Both the position numbers and the translations under genes were made by a program. From assembly GCA_965249005.1 (NCBI GenBank), contig CBDFLD010000023.1, positions 930,001 to 994,000 of the forward strand: a DNA stretch of 64,000 nt. The letters are read 5' to 3'. Of the stretch, positions 44,334-54,014 are shown one piece after another (position 1 is the stretch's first letter; each line of letters opens with the position of its first letter). The notes under the pieces are model-generated. The model was not told the origin of the DNA, searched no databases, and worked only from the letters and a program-made list of their open reading frames with translations. This DNA comes from CBDFLD01 sp965249005 (GTDB taxonomy: Bacteria; Acidobacteriota; UBA6911).

Positions 44334-45500
44334 TTGAGCACAAAACGACCACCCCTCGCTGAAGTTCGAAAGAAACTTCGCATCAACTGGTATCGATCGC
44401 CGATCGAGACCGAGCAACTGCGGGCGCTCGCACGACGCAGCAACCTGCGCGGCGCATTTCAGGCTGTCGGCCATCTGACACTTTGGGCGTGTACCGGCAC
44501 CCTCACCTGGTATGCATTCAGCCGGGACGCCTGGGTCGCGTTTGCGCTGGCCCTGTTTCTGCATGGCACCGTCGGAACATTCCTGCGGGGCATTGCGGTC
44601 CACGAGCTCGGTCACGGCACCGTCTTTCGGAAGAAGTGGATCAACGGCCTCTTTCTCCGTATTTACAGCGTGCTGGGCTGGTGGAATTTTCACGACTATG
44701 CAATGAGCCATACCTATCACCACCGGTATACGCTGTACCCGGATGGCGACCGCGAAGTGCTGCTGCCGCGCTACCCGACTCTGCGTTTCCTGTACCTGCT
44801 ACAGTTGTTCACCGTCAACATCACTGGCGGCCCGGAGTCGGTCGGGATCATTCCCACCCTCAGAAAGGCAGTGATGACGGCCTTTGGCCGCTATGAAGAC
44901 GAATGGCTGATCGCAGTATACGAGGATCAGCCGAAGGAACGCGCAAAAGCCGTCAACTGGATGCGGTTCGTCGTGTCGTTTCACCTCGCGGTCTGCCTCG
45001 CTGCCGTTATGTCCGGCAACTGGATTCTGTCGATCATTTTCTCGTGCCACCTGTTTTGCGGCAATTGGCTCAAGTACTTCGTCGGTCTGCCGATGCACTG
45101 TGGGCTACGCGACAATGTCCCGGACTTCCGGCTGTGCGTGCGCACCATTCGCCTCGATCCGATTTCGGAATTCCTTTACTGGCACATGAACTGGCATACG
45201 GAGCACCATATGTATGCGGCCGTCCCCTCTTACAATCTGCCCAAGTTGCACGAACAGGTGAAGGATGACATGCCCATACCCCGTTCGCTGGTCGGCGCCT
45301 GGCGCGAGATGCGCGAGACCTGGCACCGGCAGCAGGACGACCCCGACTATCAGTTCGACACACCCCTGCCGCCGTCGGCGCACCCCGCCGTGACCGAAGT
45401 CAGGACGGTGACAGAGGTCGCCGACAACGAGTCGATTGCCGCCTCGATTGGCGATCTCGCGCCGGAAGGCCTGGCGGATCTTGGGGAGGATGGCGGGTGA
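44334..45500 (+). CDS. Fatty-acid desaturase family membrane enzyme
   Basis: A di-iron membrane desaturase or hydroxylase. The three histidine boxes are clear: HELGHG (about residues 91-96), SHTYHHRY (about 126-133) and WHTEHHMYAA (about 287-296), with membrane segments before and between them (WVAFALALFLHGTVGTFLRG, LAVCLAAVMSGNWILSIIF). I prefer the TTG at 44334 with GAGG about nine bases upstream, giving 388 residues, the normal size. An ATG at 44058 would add 92 unremarkable residues. It introduces a double bond or hydroxyl in an acyl chain or related lipid, using O2. The electron donor is not encoded nearby. Confidence 0.87.
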   Translation: MSTKRPPLAEVRKKLRINWYRSPIETEQLRALARRSNLRGAFQAVGHLTLWACTGTLTWYAFSRDAWVAFALALFLHGTVGTFLRGIAVHELGHGTVFRKKWINGLFLRIYSVLGWWNFHDYAMSHTYHHRYTLYPDGDREVLLPRYPTLRFLYLLQLFTVNITGGPESVGIIPTLRKAVMTAFGRYEDEWLIAVYEDQPKERAKAVNWMRFVVSFHLAVCLAAVMSGNWILSIIFSCHLFCGNWLKYFVGLPMHCGLRDNVPDFRLCVRTIRLDPISEFLYWHMNWHTEHHMYAAVPSYNLPKLHEQVKDDMPIPRSLVGAWREMRETWHRQQDDPDYQFDTPLPPSAHPAVTEVRTVTEVADNESIAASIGDLAPEGLADLGEDGG

Positions 45501-45601
45501 CGATGCAGTGAACCGCACCGGGCACGCCTCGGTACGGTCAACAATATCCACCCTGCACTTAATATTCTCCGAGCGCGCAGCAACGGGAAAGGACGGCCAG
45601 A

Positions 45602-46516
45602 GTGAACCCCGGGTATTTTGATCTCCAGGTCAACGGCTACGCGGGCGTCGACTTCAATCAAGACGACCTCGATGCCCAGGCCTTGCACACAGCTTGTCGC
45701 CACCTGGCCAACGACGGTGTGGCGGGCATCTTGGCGACGGTAATCACGGATACGCCTGAGCGCATGGCACATCGTTTGGCCAATGTGGCAGCGCTGACAC
45801 GGAGCGATCCGCTCGTCAAGCAGGTGATCGCCGGCCTGCATGTGGAAGGGCCATTTATCAACCCGACCGACGGCTTTCGCGGTGCTCACCCCGCCGATGC
45901 CATCGAGCCGGCCAACCCAGACGCGATGCTCCGCCTTCTCGAGGCCGGTGGTGGCCTGGTTCGTTTGGTAACTCTGGCGCCCGAATGCGACCCCGATCTG
46001 CGCACTACGAAGATGCTGGCCGACAGCGGGATCACAGTTGCTGCCGGTCACACCGACGCCAGCTTCGAGCGACTGAGGGCGGCAGTCGGCGCGGGCCTGA
46101 GCGTCTTTACGCACGTGGGCAACGCCTGTCCGATGTACCTGCACCGCCACGACAATATCATCCAGCGGGCCTTGGCCCTCGCCGATAGGCTATGGCTCTG
46201 TTTCATTGCAGACGGCGTGCATGTACCGTACGTTGCACTGCGCAATTACCTTCGGCTGGCAAGTACCGAGCGTTGCGTGGTGGTAACCGACGCGATCGCT
46301 CCGGCGGGCTTAGGACCGGGGCGGTACACGGTGGGCCGCTGGGAGCTGGACATCGGTCCAGACATGGTCGCCCGCGCCCCCGATGGCTCGCATCTGATTG
46401 GCGCTGCAATCACCATGCCGCAAAGCGCCAAAGCCTTGGCGGAGCACTTGAGTCTGGACTTAGACGACATCGAGCGGTTGACCTCCATCAACCCACGGCG
46501 AGCGCTGGGGATCTAG
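45602..46516 (+). CDS. nagA: N-acetylglucosamine-6-phosphate deacetylase (short form)
   Basis: Removes acetate from GlcNAc-6-phosphate in amino-sugar catabolism; 304 residues, against about 380 in E. coli. The GTG at 45602 has AAAGGA eight bases upstream. The protein starts straight at the first barrel strand (YFDLQVNGYAGVDF). HVEGPFIN (metal Glu, about residues 80-87), GHTDAS, FTHVGNACPMYLHRHDN and the catalytic VTDAIAPAG are in place. It ends at NPRRALGI, without the terminal strands of the small beta domain. So both halves of that domain are missing, yet the active site is complete. It is convergent with nagB. Confidence 0.87.
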   Translation: MNPGYFDLQVNGYAGVDFNQDDLDAQALHTACRHLANDGVAGILATVITDTPERMAHRLANVAALTRSDPLVKQVIAGLHVEGPFINPTDGFRGAHPADAIEPANPDAMLRLLEAGGGLVRLVTLAPECDPDLRTTKMLADSGITVAAGHTDASFERLRAAVGAGLSVFTHVGNACPMYLHRHDNIIQRALALADRLWLCFIADGVHVPYVALRNYLRLASTERCVVVTDAIAPAGLGPGRYTVGRWELDIGPDMVARAPDGSHLIGAAITMPQSAKALAEHLSLDLDDIERLTSINPRRALGI

Positions 46517-46588
46517 CTTCATCATCGTTATCCTCCTCATTCCCGTTCCCCGATCGAGGAAGAGGACGAAGAAGGCTCCGATCGCGAT

Positions 46589-47326
46589 TCATGGCCCCCC
46601 AAGCAACGCCCCCGCCTCAGCATCTAGGTAGAGCGTCGCTTCGGCGTGTTGCTGCAGGATCGACGCTGGCACGTTGGGCGTGACCGGCCCCTCGACCGTG
46701 TTTCTCACCGCTTCGGCCTTGCGACGGTCGGGCACGGTGCAAATGACCGAGGTCGACTTCATGATCTGTCGGATCGACATGCTGATCGCTCGAGTCGGCA
46801 CATCCTGGAGTGTGGGAAACCATCCCTCACCGAGCTGCTGTTGTCGGCAGGCCTCGTCCAGTTCGACCACCAGGTAGGGCCGCTCCGTCTGGAAGTCGGC
46901 AGGGGGATCGTTGAAAGCCAGGTGACCGTTCTCCCCGATTCCGACAAAGGCCACGTCGATGGTATGCTCCTCGATTAACTGCCCGACGCGCTCTAGCTCA
47001 GCCTCCGGGTCAGCCTCACCGTCGATGTAGTGGAACGCCGACAGGCGGACTCGATCGACTAGGCGATTTTTGAGGTAGGCTCGGAAGGATGCTGGGTGCG
47101 TCATCGGCAGGTCGATGTATTCATCGAGGTGGAAACCGGTGACCTTGGACCAGTCGATGCCCTCGGTCGCAGTGAGAGCATCGAGTGTTGGAAACTGCGA
47201 AGTGCCAGTGGCTACGATGATCGCGGCGCGGCCCCGCTCGGCGATTGTCCGGATGATGGATTCAGCTCCGGCAGCCGCGGCGCGGCGGCCCATTTCCTTG
47301 GCAGTGTCGGCGATATCCACGCGCAT
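46589..47326 (-). CDS. nagB: Glucosamine-6-phosphate deaminase/isomerase
   Basis: Converts glucosamine-6-phosphate to fructose-6-phosphate and ammonia; 245 residues. The ATG at 47326 has AGGAG upstream. FHLDEYIDLP (about 65-74) carries the Asp corresponding to the proton-transfer residue of E. coli. GIGENGHLAFNDPP (about 128-141) corresponds to the E. coli GVGNDGHIAFNEP block, but the Asp of NDGH is Asn here and the following Glu is Asp. Such variants occur in other phyla, so a shifted mechanism or substrate (another amino-sugar phosphate) is possible. It faces nagA and forms an amino-sugar module with it. Confidence 0.85.
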   Translation of the reverse strand: MRVDIADTAKEMGRRAAAAGAESIIRTIAERGRAAIIVATGTSQFPTLDALTATEGIDWSKVTGFHLDEYIDLPMTHPASFRAYLKNRLVDRVRLSAFHYIDGEADPEAELERVGQLIEEHTIDVAFVGIGENGHLAFNDPPADFQTERPYLVVELDEACRQQQLGEGWFPTLQDVPTRAISMSIRQIMKSTSVICTVPDRRKAEAVRNTVEGPVTPNVPASILQQHAEATLYLDAEAGALLGGP

Positions 47327-47662
47327 GACGGCTATCTCCTCCTGAGCTGAGGGCTAAATATTCGCAAGTTGTCGGGCATCATAACGAATGGTAGCTCTTT
47401 CCGAGAACCCTTCCTCGATGAAACATGTTAGGTCAGCGGATCCAGAAACGCGGAGTTGTGCGTCGCTGCCTATCCCGAGGCGACGATTTGAGCTAAGATT
47501 CGCTCTGTAATCGAACATTCCGCAGCTCTGGACTCCCAAAGATGCCGGCCCCGGTCGAAGGAGAAACAAAAGAATTGCGAGAACGCCAAGTCTTGATGAG
47601 GGCCGTCACCAACAAACTGTGGGAACAATGTAGCCGTGAACAGCCTATAGACGGATTACCGA
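47327..47662. other. Divergent region between nagB and the sugar isomerase gene
   Basis: These 336 bases must carry the promoters of nagB (minus) and the isomerase operon (plus). Short open frames on both strands were inspected and match nothing I recognise. CGTCGC at 47461-47466 and GCGACG at 47480-47485 are inverted copies, too short to call an operator. Confidence 0.45.
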
Positions 47663-48679
47663 ATGCCAACGAACAATCCCCAGGTCTTGCTCAGCGGTTT
47701 TGCCGACGAAGCGGCTCCGAATAAGACGTTAGTCGAACAATTCGTCGCTCTTGCGGCGATTGGACTGAAGTACTATTCGATTCGCTTCATGGATGTGGGC
47801 AATGGCGTAAAGAATGTCATGGATTTCAGCGAAGATGAGATCCGGACCGTGGTGCAGCAGCAGTCCGAATACGGATTGAGCGTAGCCTCCGTTGGGTCAC
47901 CGATCGGTAAGGTCAAGCTGCTTGATGTGGACGACGGGACGCAAAATCGTTTCGTCCCATTCAAGGAATACCTCGCAGGGGACGTCCAACGCGTCTGCCG
48001 CCTGGCGCACGGCTTCGATACGAAACTCATTCGCGGGTTCTCTTTTTATCATCCGAAAGGCAAGGACCCCCAGGAATACTTGCCACAGGCCGTTGACCAG
48101 ATTGGACAAATCGCGGACGCCTGCAAATCTCATGGAGTCATCTACGGACTGGAAATTGAAGCCAACTTGGTCGGCCAAAACGGACCCATACTGGCAGAAA
48201 TCCACCGCCAGATTAGCAGTCCGTCCTTGATCCTGATATTTGATGCCGCCAATCTTCTCTGCCAGGGCCTTTCCGTCGAGGAAACGTTCAAACACTATGA
48301 AGCCATGAAAGCCGGCACGGGCTGGTTTCATATCAAGGACTACGGTTCGTCAGTGCTCTTGACCAAATCAGGCTACGTCGACCACGATGCGCTGACGGAC
48401 TTTGTTTCGGTGGATCCTGGTAGTGGAGTTCACCAGATGTTCTTGGGTGACTTCCGTGACTCGATAAACGCACTCACGGATAAACTGAGGAGCCAAGGAG
48501 TTCCGGGGCTGTTTCTAGATCTTGAACCACATCTCAAAGGCGGCGGCCAGTTCGGTGGTTTTAGCGGACCCGATGGCATGGGTGTGGCATTACGAGCATT
48601 GTGCCGTGTCCTTGACCAACTAGACATTGACTACAGTTTGCGGGATCTAGATGACGTTCGCGCATCTGCGGGCAGGTAA
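47663..48679 (+). CDS. Sugar phosphate isomerase/epimerase-family TIM-barrel protein
   Basis: A 338-residue xylose-isomerase-like barrel. Conserved strands carry metal ligands: YGLEIEANLVGQNG (Glu, about 168-181), LIFDAANLLCQG (Asp), FHIKDYGSS (His, Lys) and FLDLEPHLKGGG (Glu, about 281). The start is the ATG at 47663; its ribosome site is weak. The gene ends one base before the Gfo/Idh/MocA gene, so the two are an operon. Together with nagA/nagB the context suggests use of a modified or amino sugar. Confidence 0.85.
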   Translation: MPTNNPQVLLSGFADEAAPNKTLVEQFVALAAIGLKYYSIRFMDVGNGVKNVMDFSEDEIRTVVQQQSEYGLSVASVGSPIGKVKLLDVDDGTQNRFVPFKEYLAGDVQRVCRLAHGFDTKLIRGFSFYHPKGKDPQEYLPQAVDQIGQIADACKSHGVIYGLEIEANLVGQNGPILAEIHRQISSPSLILIFDAANLLCQGLSVEETFKHYEAMKAGTGWFHIKDYGSSVLLTKSGYVDHDALTDFVSVDPGSGVHQMFLGDFRDSINALTDKLRSQGVPGLFLDLEPHLKGGGQFGGFSGPDGMGVALRALCRVLDQLDIDYSLRDLDDVRASAGR

Positions 48680-48680
48680 T

Positions 48681-49760
48681 ATGAGCACTCGATATAGGGT
48701 CGGAATCATCGGGGTGGGTGCGATTTCCGAAATGCATGCGCGGGCGTTAGGAGATTTGGACAACGCAAAACTTGTCGCCGCGTCTTGCCGGACGGAAGAA
48801 AAGGGAACGACGTTTGCCAAACAATATGGCTGCAAATGGTATGCGAACTATGAGGATTTGTATGACGAAGTGAAACCAGATGTTGTCACGATCTGTACAC
48901 CAAGCGGTGCGCACCTGGAGCCAACCGTTGCAGCGGCCCAGCGCGGAATTCACGTGCTGTGCGAGAAGCCGCTGGAGATCAATCTGGAGCGTGCCGAGCA
49001 AATGATCCAAGCTGCCGAAGCGGCCGGCATCAAACTGGGCGGTATCTTTCCGCAGCGATTCAATCCAGTCGTCAGGATGGTTTTTGACGTGGCCCGTGCC
49101 GGTCGATTTGGCCACCTCGTAGTTGCCGTGGCTTATGTCCCCTGGTGGCGCGACGATGACTATTACGCTCCCAGCCGCTGGCAAGGCACCCTGGCTATGG
49201 ACGGTGGGGGAGCTTTGATCAATCAGTCCATTCATAGCATCGACGCCATCCAGTGGATCGCTGCGGCCGCCGGGGCAGGGCCGGTACGAAGCGTCTTTGG
49301 CCTGGCCTCCAAGCTTGGCCACCCATCTGATTTAATCGAAGTCGAGGACATGGCCGTCGCATGTTTGCAGTTTGAAAAGGGGGCCCTGGGTAACATCGTC
49401 GCCAGCACCGCCATGTGGCCGGGAAACGCCGCTCGAATTCACATCTCCGGGCGCGATGGCACCGTCGAGGTTCACGACCAGCGGTTGGTGACGTGGTCCT
49501 TCCGCGAGGAAACGCCCGAGGACGAACAAATCCGCCAACAGTTTGGTTCCGGGCTCGCGGAAGGAGGGGCCAGCGACCCCATGGCCATCGACTACAGCAA
49601 CCATACTCGCAATATCGCCGATTTTCTCCGTTCCGTCGATTCTGACGACCATCCACTGTCCATCGACGGACGTGAGGCTTGCCGAGCCTTGGCGACGATT
49701 CGCGGCATTTATGAATCGGTCGAGCGTCGGCAGGCGATTCAGCTCGACGCCGAACACTGA
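48681..49760 (+). CDS. Gfo/Idh/MocA-family NAD(P)-dependent oxidoreductase
   Basis: A 359-residue dehydrogenase. The ATG at 48681 lies one base after the isomerase stop, with GCAGG upstream. The Rossmann motif VGIIGVGAISEMHARALG (about 6-23) and the conserved CEKPLE (about 104-109, catalytic Lys) identify the family. The C-terminal alpha/beta domain includes MDGGGALINQSIHSIDAIQW with the usual His. Typical reactions are oxidation or reduction of a hydroxyl on a sugar, inositol or amino sugar. The partner is the upstream isomerase. Confidence 0.9.
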   Translation: MSTRYRVGIIGVGAISEMHARALGDLDNAKLVAASCRTEEKGTTFAKQYGCKWYANYEDLYDEVKPDVVTICTPSGAHLEPTVAAAQRGIHVLCEKPLEINLERAEQMIQAAEAAGIKLGGIFPQRFNPVVRMVFDVARAGRFGHLVVAVAYVPWWRDDDYYAPSRWQGTLAMDGGGALINQSIHSIDAIQWIAAAAGAGPVRSVFGLASKLGHPSDLIEVEDMAVACLQFEKGALGNIVASTAMWPGNAARIHISGRDGTVEVHDQRLVTWSFREETPEDEQIRQQFGSGLAEGGASDPMAIDYSNHTRNIADFLRSVDSDDHPLSIDGREACRALATIRGIYESVERRQAIQLDAEH

Positions 49761-49810
49761 GAATTGATGTCGCGGGGCGACACCCAAATCATTGCGAATG
49801 GGGGAAGAAA

Positions 49811-51328
49811 ATGTGGCATCGATTGTTTGGGCGGACCACAGGACTGCTGGTAACGCTGCTTTGGGCTGCCAGCCCTGTATCGGCGCAGAGCAAGATTGTG
49901 GATACATCTTCGGGGCTGGTCGAATGCGTCGAGGCCGGTGGCGTAAACGTGTTCATGGGTATTCCTTACGCTCGGCCGCCGGTTGGCGAGTTGCGCTGGC
50001 GGCCGACCCAGCCTGCGACTCGATCCGCAACCTTGCGCAGTGCAGCACGGTATGGTCCTGCCTGTCTGCAACCGCAGCGCGGGGAATCATCCCTTCAATA
50101 CAGTGAAGATTGCCTGACGTTGAACCTTTGGGCGCCTGCTGACGCTGAGCGACGTCCAGTGATGGTTTGGATTCATGGCGGCGGTTTTCGTTTTGGTGCC
50201 GGTAGCATCCGCGGTAGCACCAAACCGTTCACCGACCGCGACGTGGTGCTCGTCTCGATCAACTACCGTCTGGGGCCGCTAGGGTTTTTTGCACACCCGG
50301 CGCTGGCCGGTCGGGACAACCACGCAAATTTTGGCCTGCTGGATATGGTCACTGCCCTGGAGTGGGTACGGGATAATATTGCAAACTTCGGCGGCGATCC
50401 GCAGAACGTCACCATTTTTGGTATTTCAGCGGGTGGCATGGCGGTCAACATGTTGATGACGACGCCCGCAGCCAAGGGACTGTTCCACCGTGCGATTGCG
50501 CAAAGTGGGTATGCAACCTGGCCGCTGTTGCGAAGCAGGTCAGCACCGCCGCGGGTTTTCGCCGGTGTTCAAAGTGCAGAAGAGACAAGCCGGTCGATCG
50601 TTGCAAAAATTACCGATGAGCCACAAACAAAAGAACGCTTGCGGAATCTCGATGGTCAACAGCTGGTTGATGCGGTTGAGGGATTTCAATTACCGGTGGT
50701 CGACGGCATTTCGCTTTTGGAAGAACCGGGCATCGTATTCACGCGCGGACAACAGCATCGGGTGCCACTCATGACCGGCGGCAATAGTTTTGAAGGTTCC
50801 GTCATGGCGGGAGCGGGAATCAGTCCCGAGCAGTTTTCGCAAACCCTTGGTGACGATGCCGGCCGCTTCAGGCAGCTCTACCAGGCTGACGCCAAAATCG
50901 ACCCGGATCTGGCCACCCGCCGGTTATTCGGCGACCAGCGTTATCTGCTTTCCGCGCTCGTCGTGGGGCGGAGCATGCACGCGGTGAAAACCCATGGCTA
51001 CCTGTATTTCATCGAATTTGTGCCCGCGGCGCAACGCGCCAATCTGCCGGGCACGCCGCACGGTTTTGACGGAACGTTGTTGTTTGGTTCGGCGGCGTCT
51101 GAAGATCTAGAAATGCGCGAGCTTGGCCGGCGGGTACTGGATTACTGGACTCAATTTGCGCGTATGGGAAATCCCAATCAAAGCGACATGTTGCACTGGC
51201 CGGCTTATGGGGAAACCGCAGGTGAATGGATGGTGTTTGGCGCCAGGGACGAGGTCCGGCGCGATGTGCTCGGCGACAAGCTCGAGCTGATCGAGGCACG
51301 TTATCGCGTGCGGGTTGGCAGACCCTAG
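49811..51328 (+). CDS. Exported type-B carboxylesterase (para-nitrobenzyl esterase-like)
   Basis: A 505-residue serine esterase. The ATG at 49811 follows GGGGAAG, and residues 1-25 are a signal peptide (ending SPVSAQS). Family blocks are GIPYARPPVGELRW (about 54-67), EDCLTLNLWAP (about 100-110), VMVWIHGGGFRFGAG, and the nucleophile elbow FGISAGGMAV (about 204-213). A late GTPHGFDGTLLFG region should carry the catalytic His. It would hydrolyse carboxylic esters in the periplasm or outside. It lies 50 bases after the oxidoreductase gene and may belong to the same transcript. Confidence 0.9.
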   Translation: MWHRLFGRTTGLLVTLLWAASPVSAQSKIVDTSSGLVECVEAGGVNVFMGIPYARPPVGELRWRPTQPATRSATLRSAARYGPACLQPQRGESSLQYSEDCLTLNLWAPADAERRPVMVWIHGGGFRFGAGSIRGSTKPFTDRDVVLVSINYRLGPLGFFAHPALAGRDNHANFGLLDMVTALEWVRDNIANFGGDPQNVTIFGISAGGMAVNMLMTTPAAKGLFHRAIAQSGYATWPLLRSRSAPPRVFAGVQSAEETSRSIVAKITDEPQTKERLRNLDGQQLVDAVEGFQLPVVDGISLLEEPGIVFTRGQQHRVPLMTGGNSFEGSVMAGAGISPEQFSQTLGDDAGRFRQLYQADAKIDPDLATRRLFGDQRYLLSALVVGRSMHAVKTHGYLYFIEFVPAAQRANLPGTPHGFDGTLLFGSAASEDLEMRELGRRVLDYWTQFARMGNPNQSDMLHWPAYGETAGEWMVFGARDEVRRDVLGDKLELIEARYRVRVGRP

Positions 51329-51534
51329 GCCCTAAGATTGGTCCCAACGCAAAGGACTAATCCCAGGAACCCGGCCGGAGGATAAATCGCCAGTTATGGT
51401 TGCATCTTTCCAATACCACACTCGCTCAGATCGCTGCGGTCTTCCAGCACGAGAGGTTTCAGGTCGGTTTCGAGATCGAGTAAGCCGAGGGGTCCGGCCA
51501 GCGAGATCCGGTCCCACTGCGAGTGCTGCGTCGG

Positions 51535-53409
51535 CTAGACGCGCGTCCAACCGTTTGTGGTGAGCCACTCCCGGGCTTGTGCCTGGCTTTCGTTGAAGAT
51601 CACCAGATGAACCTGATCTTCCCTCTCAGGCTCGTAGAGATTGTCCGCCGGGGCCGTCTTTCGGTTCCTCACATAAGCGACCGGAAGCAGGGTTTCCGGA
51701 AACAAACCAGCTTTTCTGCCTCCTGGGATTGAGAGGGCGGGATTCGTTTGTTCCGAGCTTCGATCGTCGAATCGCCATAGTTCAACGTCGCAGAGACCGC
51801 GGCGGAGCCGAATGTCCCACAGGCCGAGGTCGCGGTCTCTTCGAAAGAGAAGGCGATGGCCCGCCGCCAGAATCATCTTCGAGTTCACGCTCTCGTTCCC
51901 GCGCTGGACCCCAACCCAAATGTTGGAGACCTTGAACTCGTCTTGGGCGTGACGCGCAAACAACATGTTGGCGGCATCGTTGGTCGTTACCGAGATGCAT
52001 CCAGCTCGACTCTCCAGCTGTGCCCGTTCCAATCGGCCTTCCTCGAGCGCGTTGCCGAAGATCACGGAAAAGCCGTCCTCCTTTGCGGCCATGGTGGCCG
52101 CGGCGTTGGAGTCGAGGAAGACGATATCCTCGCGGTTTTCGCACAGAGCGCGACCAAGCGCACGGCCCAACGCATTGGCGCCGAGTATGGCGTAACCAAC
52201 GTTGCGGGGCCGACGCACACCAAGGAGCTGGGCCACCCAACCGCCGGTGAGTCCCGCAACCACAACGGTCATGGCGATGACCAGAAAGACCATGGCTCGC
52301 AGCTCGGCACTGCCGGTTGCGCCGGCATGCTGCAGGGTCTCAGCGAAGAGCGAGGCGACCGCGGCCGCCACGATTCCACGAGGAGCCAACCATGAGAGAA
52401 AGAGCTTTTCCTTGAACGAAAGCCCGGACCTTCGTGTGCTGAGGGCGACGTTGACAGGTCTGACGACGAACATGAGTGCAACCACCGTCAGGACTCCCGG
52501 CATACCCAGAGACTGCACGTCTGCCAGGCGCACGTCCGCGGCCAAGAGAACGAACAGCATGCCAATCAACATGACCGTCAATTGCTCTTTGAACTCCAGG
52601 ATTTCCTTCGATACTCGCGTGCGGATATTCCCGACCACGATTCCGGCGATCGTCACGGTGCCGATCCCGCTCTCGGGCAGAATCGACTCGCTGGCCTGAT
52701 AGTAGAGGAGGATGAAGCTGAGCACGAAGACGTTTTCCAGACCCTCCGGCACCAACCAGTGTGAGCGGAGCAATAGCCCGAGCAGAAACCCTCCGACGAG
52801 CCCGAATAGCACGCCGAGCATCAGGCGGCTCGTCAGTCCGAGCAGGCCGGACATCAGAGAGGCGGAAGTGGGCTGCAACACAACTTGGAGAGTCACGAGC
52901 GCGATGATCGCGCCGATCGGGTCGATCAGCACACCCTCGGCCTCGAGAATCGTCTCGAGGTTGTGCTTGACGCGCAGTCGGCGAAGCAAGGGTGTGACTA
53001 CCGTCGGACCCGTGACGATCACCAGCGCTCCGAAGAGGATCGACTCGTTCCAGCCCCAATCCAGAATGAGGCGCGCCGCCAGCGTCCCGCCGACAGCCGT
53101 GACAACGGCACCCAGGCTGCAGAGGAGCTGAATGACCCGGGCCTCTCTCCGCAAGCGCTCTATGTTCAGATTGAGTCCGCCTTCGAAGAGGATTACTGCC
53201 ACGGCGATTCCGATCAGCGGTCCGAGTGCCCCGCGCACCGTCTCCGGATCGATGACTCCCGACACGTCGGGACCGAGGAGAACTCCCGCGAGCAGAAGCA
53301 AGACGATCCCTGGCATTCTCAGGTGACGGGCCAGCGACTGGCACAAGATGCCGGCCGCCAGGGCCATGGTAATCGTGAGTGCCGCCCCGGCTTCGGGTGC
53401 GTGTTCCAC
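51535..53409 (-). CDS. Cation:proton antiporter with C-terminal nucleotide-binding domain
   Basis: A 624-residue CPA-family antiporter. The start is a GTG at 53409 with AGGAG seven bases upstream. Residues about 8-395 form the membrane part (MPGIVLLLLAGVLLGPDV, FEGGLNLNIERLRRE, GPTVVTPLLRRLRV, EGVLIDPIGAII, WLAPRGIVAAAVASL), matching NhaP-type sodium- or potassium-proton exchangers. After it a TrkA-N/KTN-like Rossmann domain (YAILGANALGRALGRALC, about 405-422) and a further C-terminal domain probably gate transport by nucleotide. It maintains pH and ion balance at the inner membrane. Neither neighbour is clearly linked. Confidence 0.88.
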   Translation of the reverse strand: MEHAPEAGAALTITMALAAGILCQSLARHLRMPGIVLLLLAGVLLGPDVSGVIDPETVRGALGPLIGIAVAVILFEGGLNLNIERLRREARVIQLLCSLGAVVTAVGGTLAARLILDWGWNESILFGALVIVTGPTVVTPLLRRLRVKHNLETILEAEGVLIDPIGAIIALVTLQVVLQPTSASLMSGLLGLTSRLMLGVLFGLVGGFLLGLLLRSHWLVPEGLENVFVLSFILLYYQASESILPESGIGTVTIAGIVVGNIRTRVSKEILEFKEQLTVMLIGMLFVLLAADVRLADVQSLGMPGVLTVVALMFVVRPVNVALSTRRSGLSFKEKLFLSWLAPRGIVAAAVASLFAETLQHAGATGSAELRAMVFLVIAMTVVVAGLTGGWVAQLLGVRRPRNVGYAILGANALGRALGRALCENREDIVFLDSNAAATMAAKEDGFSVIFGNALEEGRLERAQLESRAGCISVTTNDAANMLFARHAQDEFKVSNIWVGVQRGNESVNSKMILAAGHRLLFRRDRDLGLWDIRLRRGLCDVELWRFDDRSSEQTNPALSIPGGRKAGLFPETLLPVAYVRNRKTAPADNLYEPEREDQVHLVIFNESQAQAREWLTTNGWTRV

Positions 53410-53615
53410 TGCGGGCTCCTGAATACTTGGCAGAGCACGCTAGCTTATCAAAGCCCCTCGAAGAATCCATCCGTAGAGATCCTGTTCCCCTTTTTTGCGT
53501 TGTGACGCGCCAAACCGGCGCGCCAAACGGGTTGCAACGGCGCCCGGAAATGGCTACCCTCGAAATCCTTTGAAAATGAGGGCGATAAAACCGCGGAAAG
53601 AAACGGAGAGAACGA

Positions 53616-54014
53616 ATGTGCGGACAGTTCATTTCGGCAAAGAAGGTCAAACGAGACCACTTTGAAGGGAGTAGTCTCGCCTGGTTCAGCCGACCGTCGG
53701 AAACCGATGCCAAGGAGTTGGTAGTGATCGAGGTGACGTTCGACAAAGGAGGCTGCCACAACTTCCACAAACATCCTCACCAGGAAGAAGTTCTCTATGT
53801 CCTCGAGGGCCAGGTGGAGCAATGGGTGGATAAAAAAAAGAGCACGTTGGGACGCGGAGACTCCGCCTTCATTCCCGCCGATACCGTACACGGCTCGTTC
53901 AACTTGGTAGAAGGCAAGGCAAAGTTGCTGGCCATTCTGGGCCCGTGCATCGGTCCGGAAGGTTATGAGCTGGTCGACGTAAGTACAGAAGCTCCCTGGA
54001 ACACGATGCGGTAG
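53616..54014 (+). CDS. Single-domain cupin protein
   Basis: A 132-residue cupin. The ATG at 53616 has GGAGAG upstream. Metal-binding residues are HNFHKHPHQEEVLYVLEG (about residues 48-65) and ADTVHGSFN (about 89-97). It may sense or convert a small molecule, but no activity can be assigned. A dispersed hairpin repeat overlaps its TAG stop, and a strong palindrome follows. The wrecked hydrolase gene lies beyond on the other strand. Confidence 0.85.
   Translation: MCGQFISAKKVKRDHFEGSSLAWFSRPSETDAKELVVIEVTFDKGGCHNFHKHPHQEEVLYVLEGQVEQWVDKKKSTLGRGDSAFIPADTVHGSFNLVEGKAKLLAILGPCIGPEGYELVDVSTEAPWNTMR

Noticed and set aside
47354..47569. A 71-codon minus-strand frame upstream of nagB ending RATIRYDARQLANI.
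   Set aside because: No recognisable motif, no ribosome site, and it lies in a divergent promoter region.
52340..53770. A 476-codon minus-strand frame overlapping the antiporter gene.
   Set aside because: It is an out-of-frame shadow rich in Arg and Gly. The antiporter frame carries all the transport motifs.
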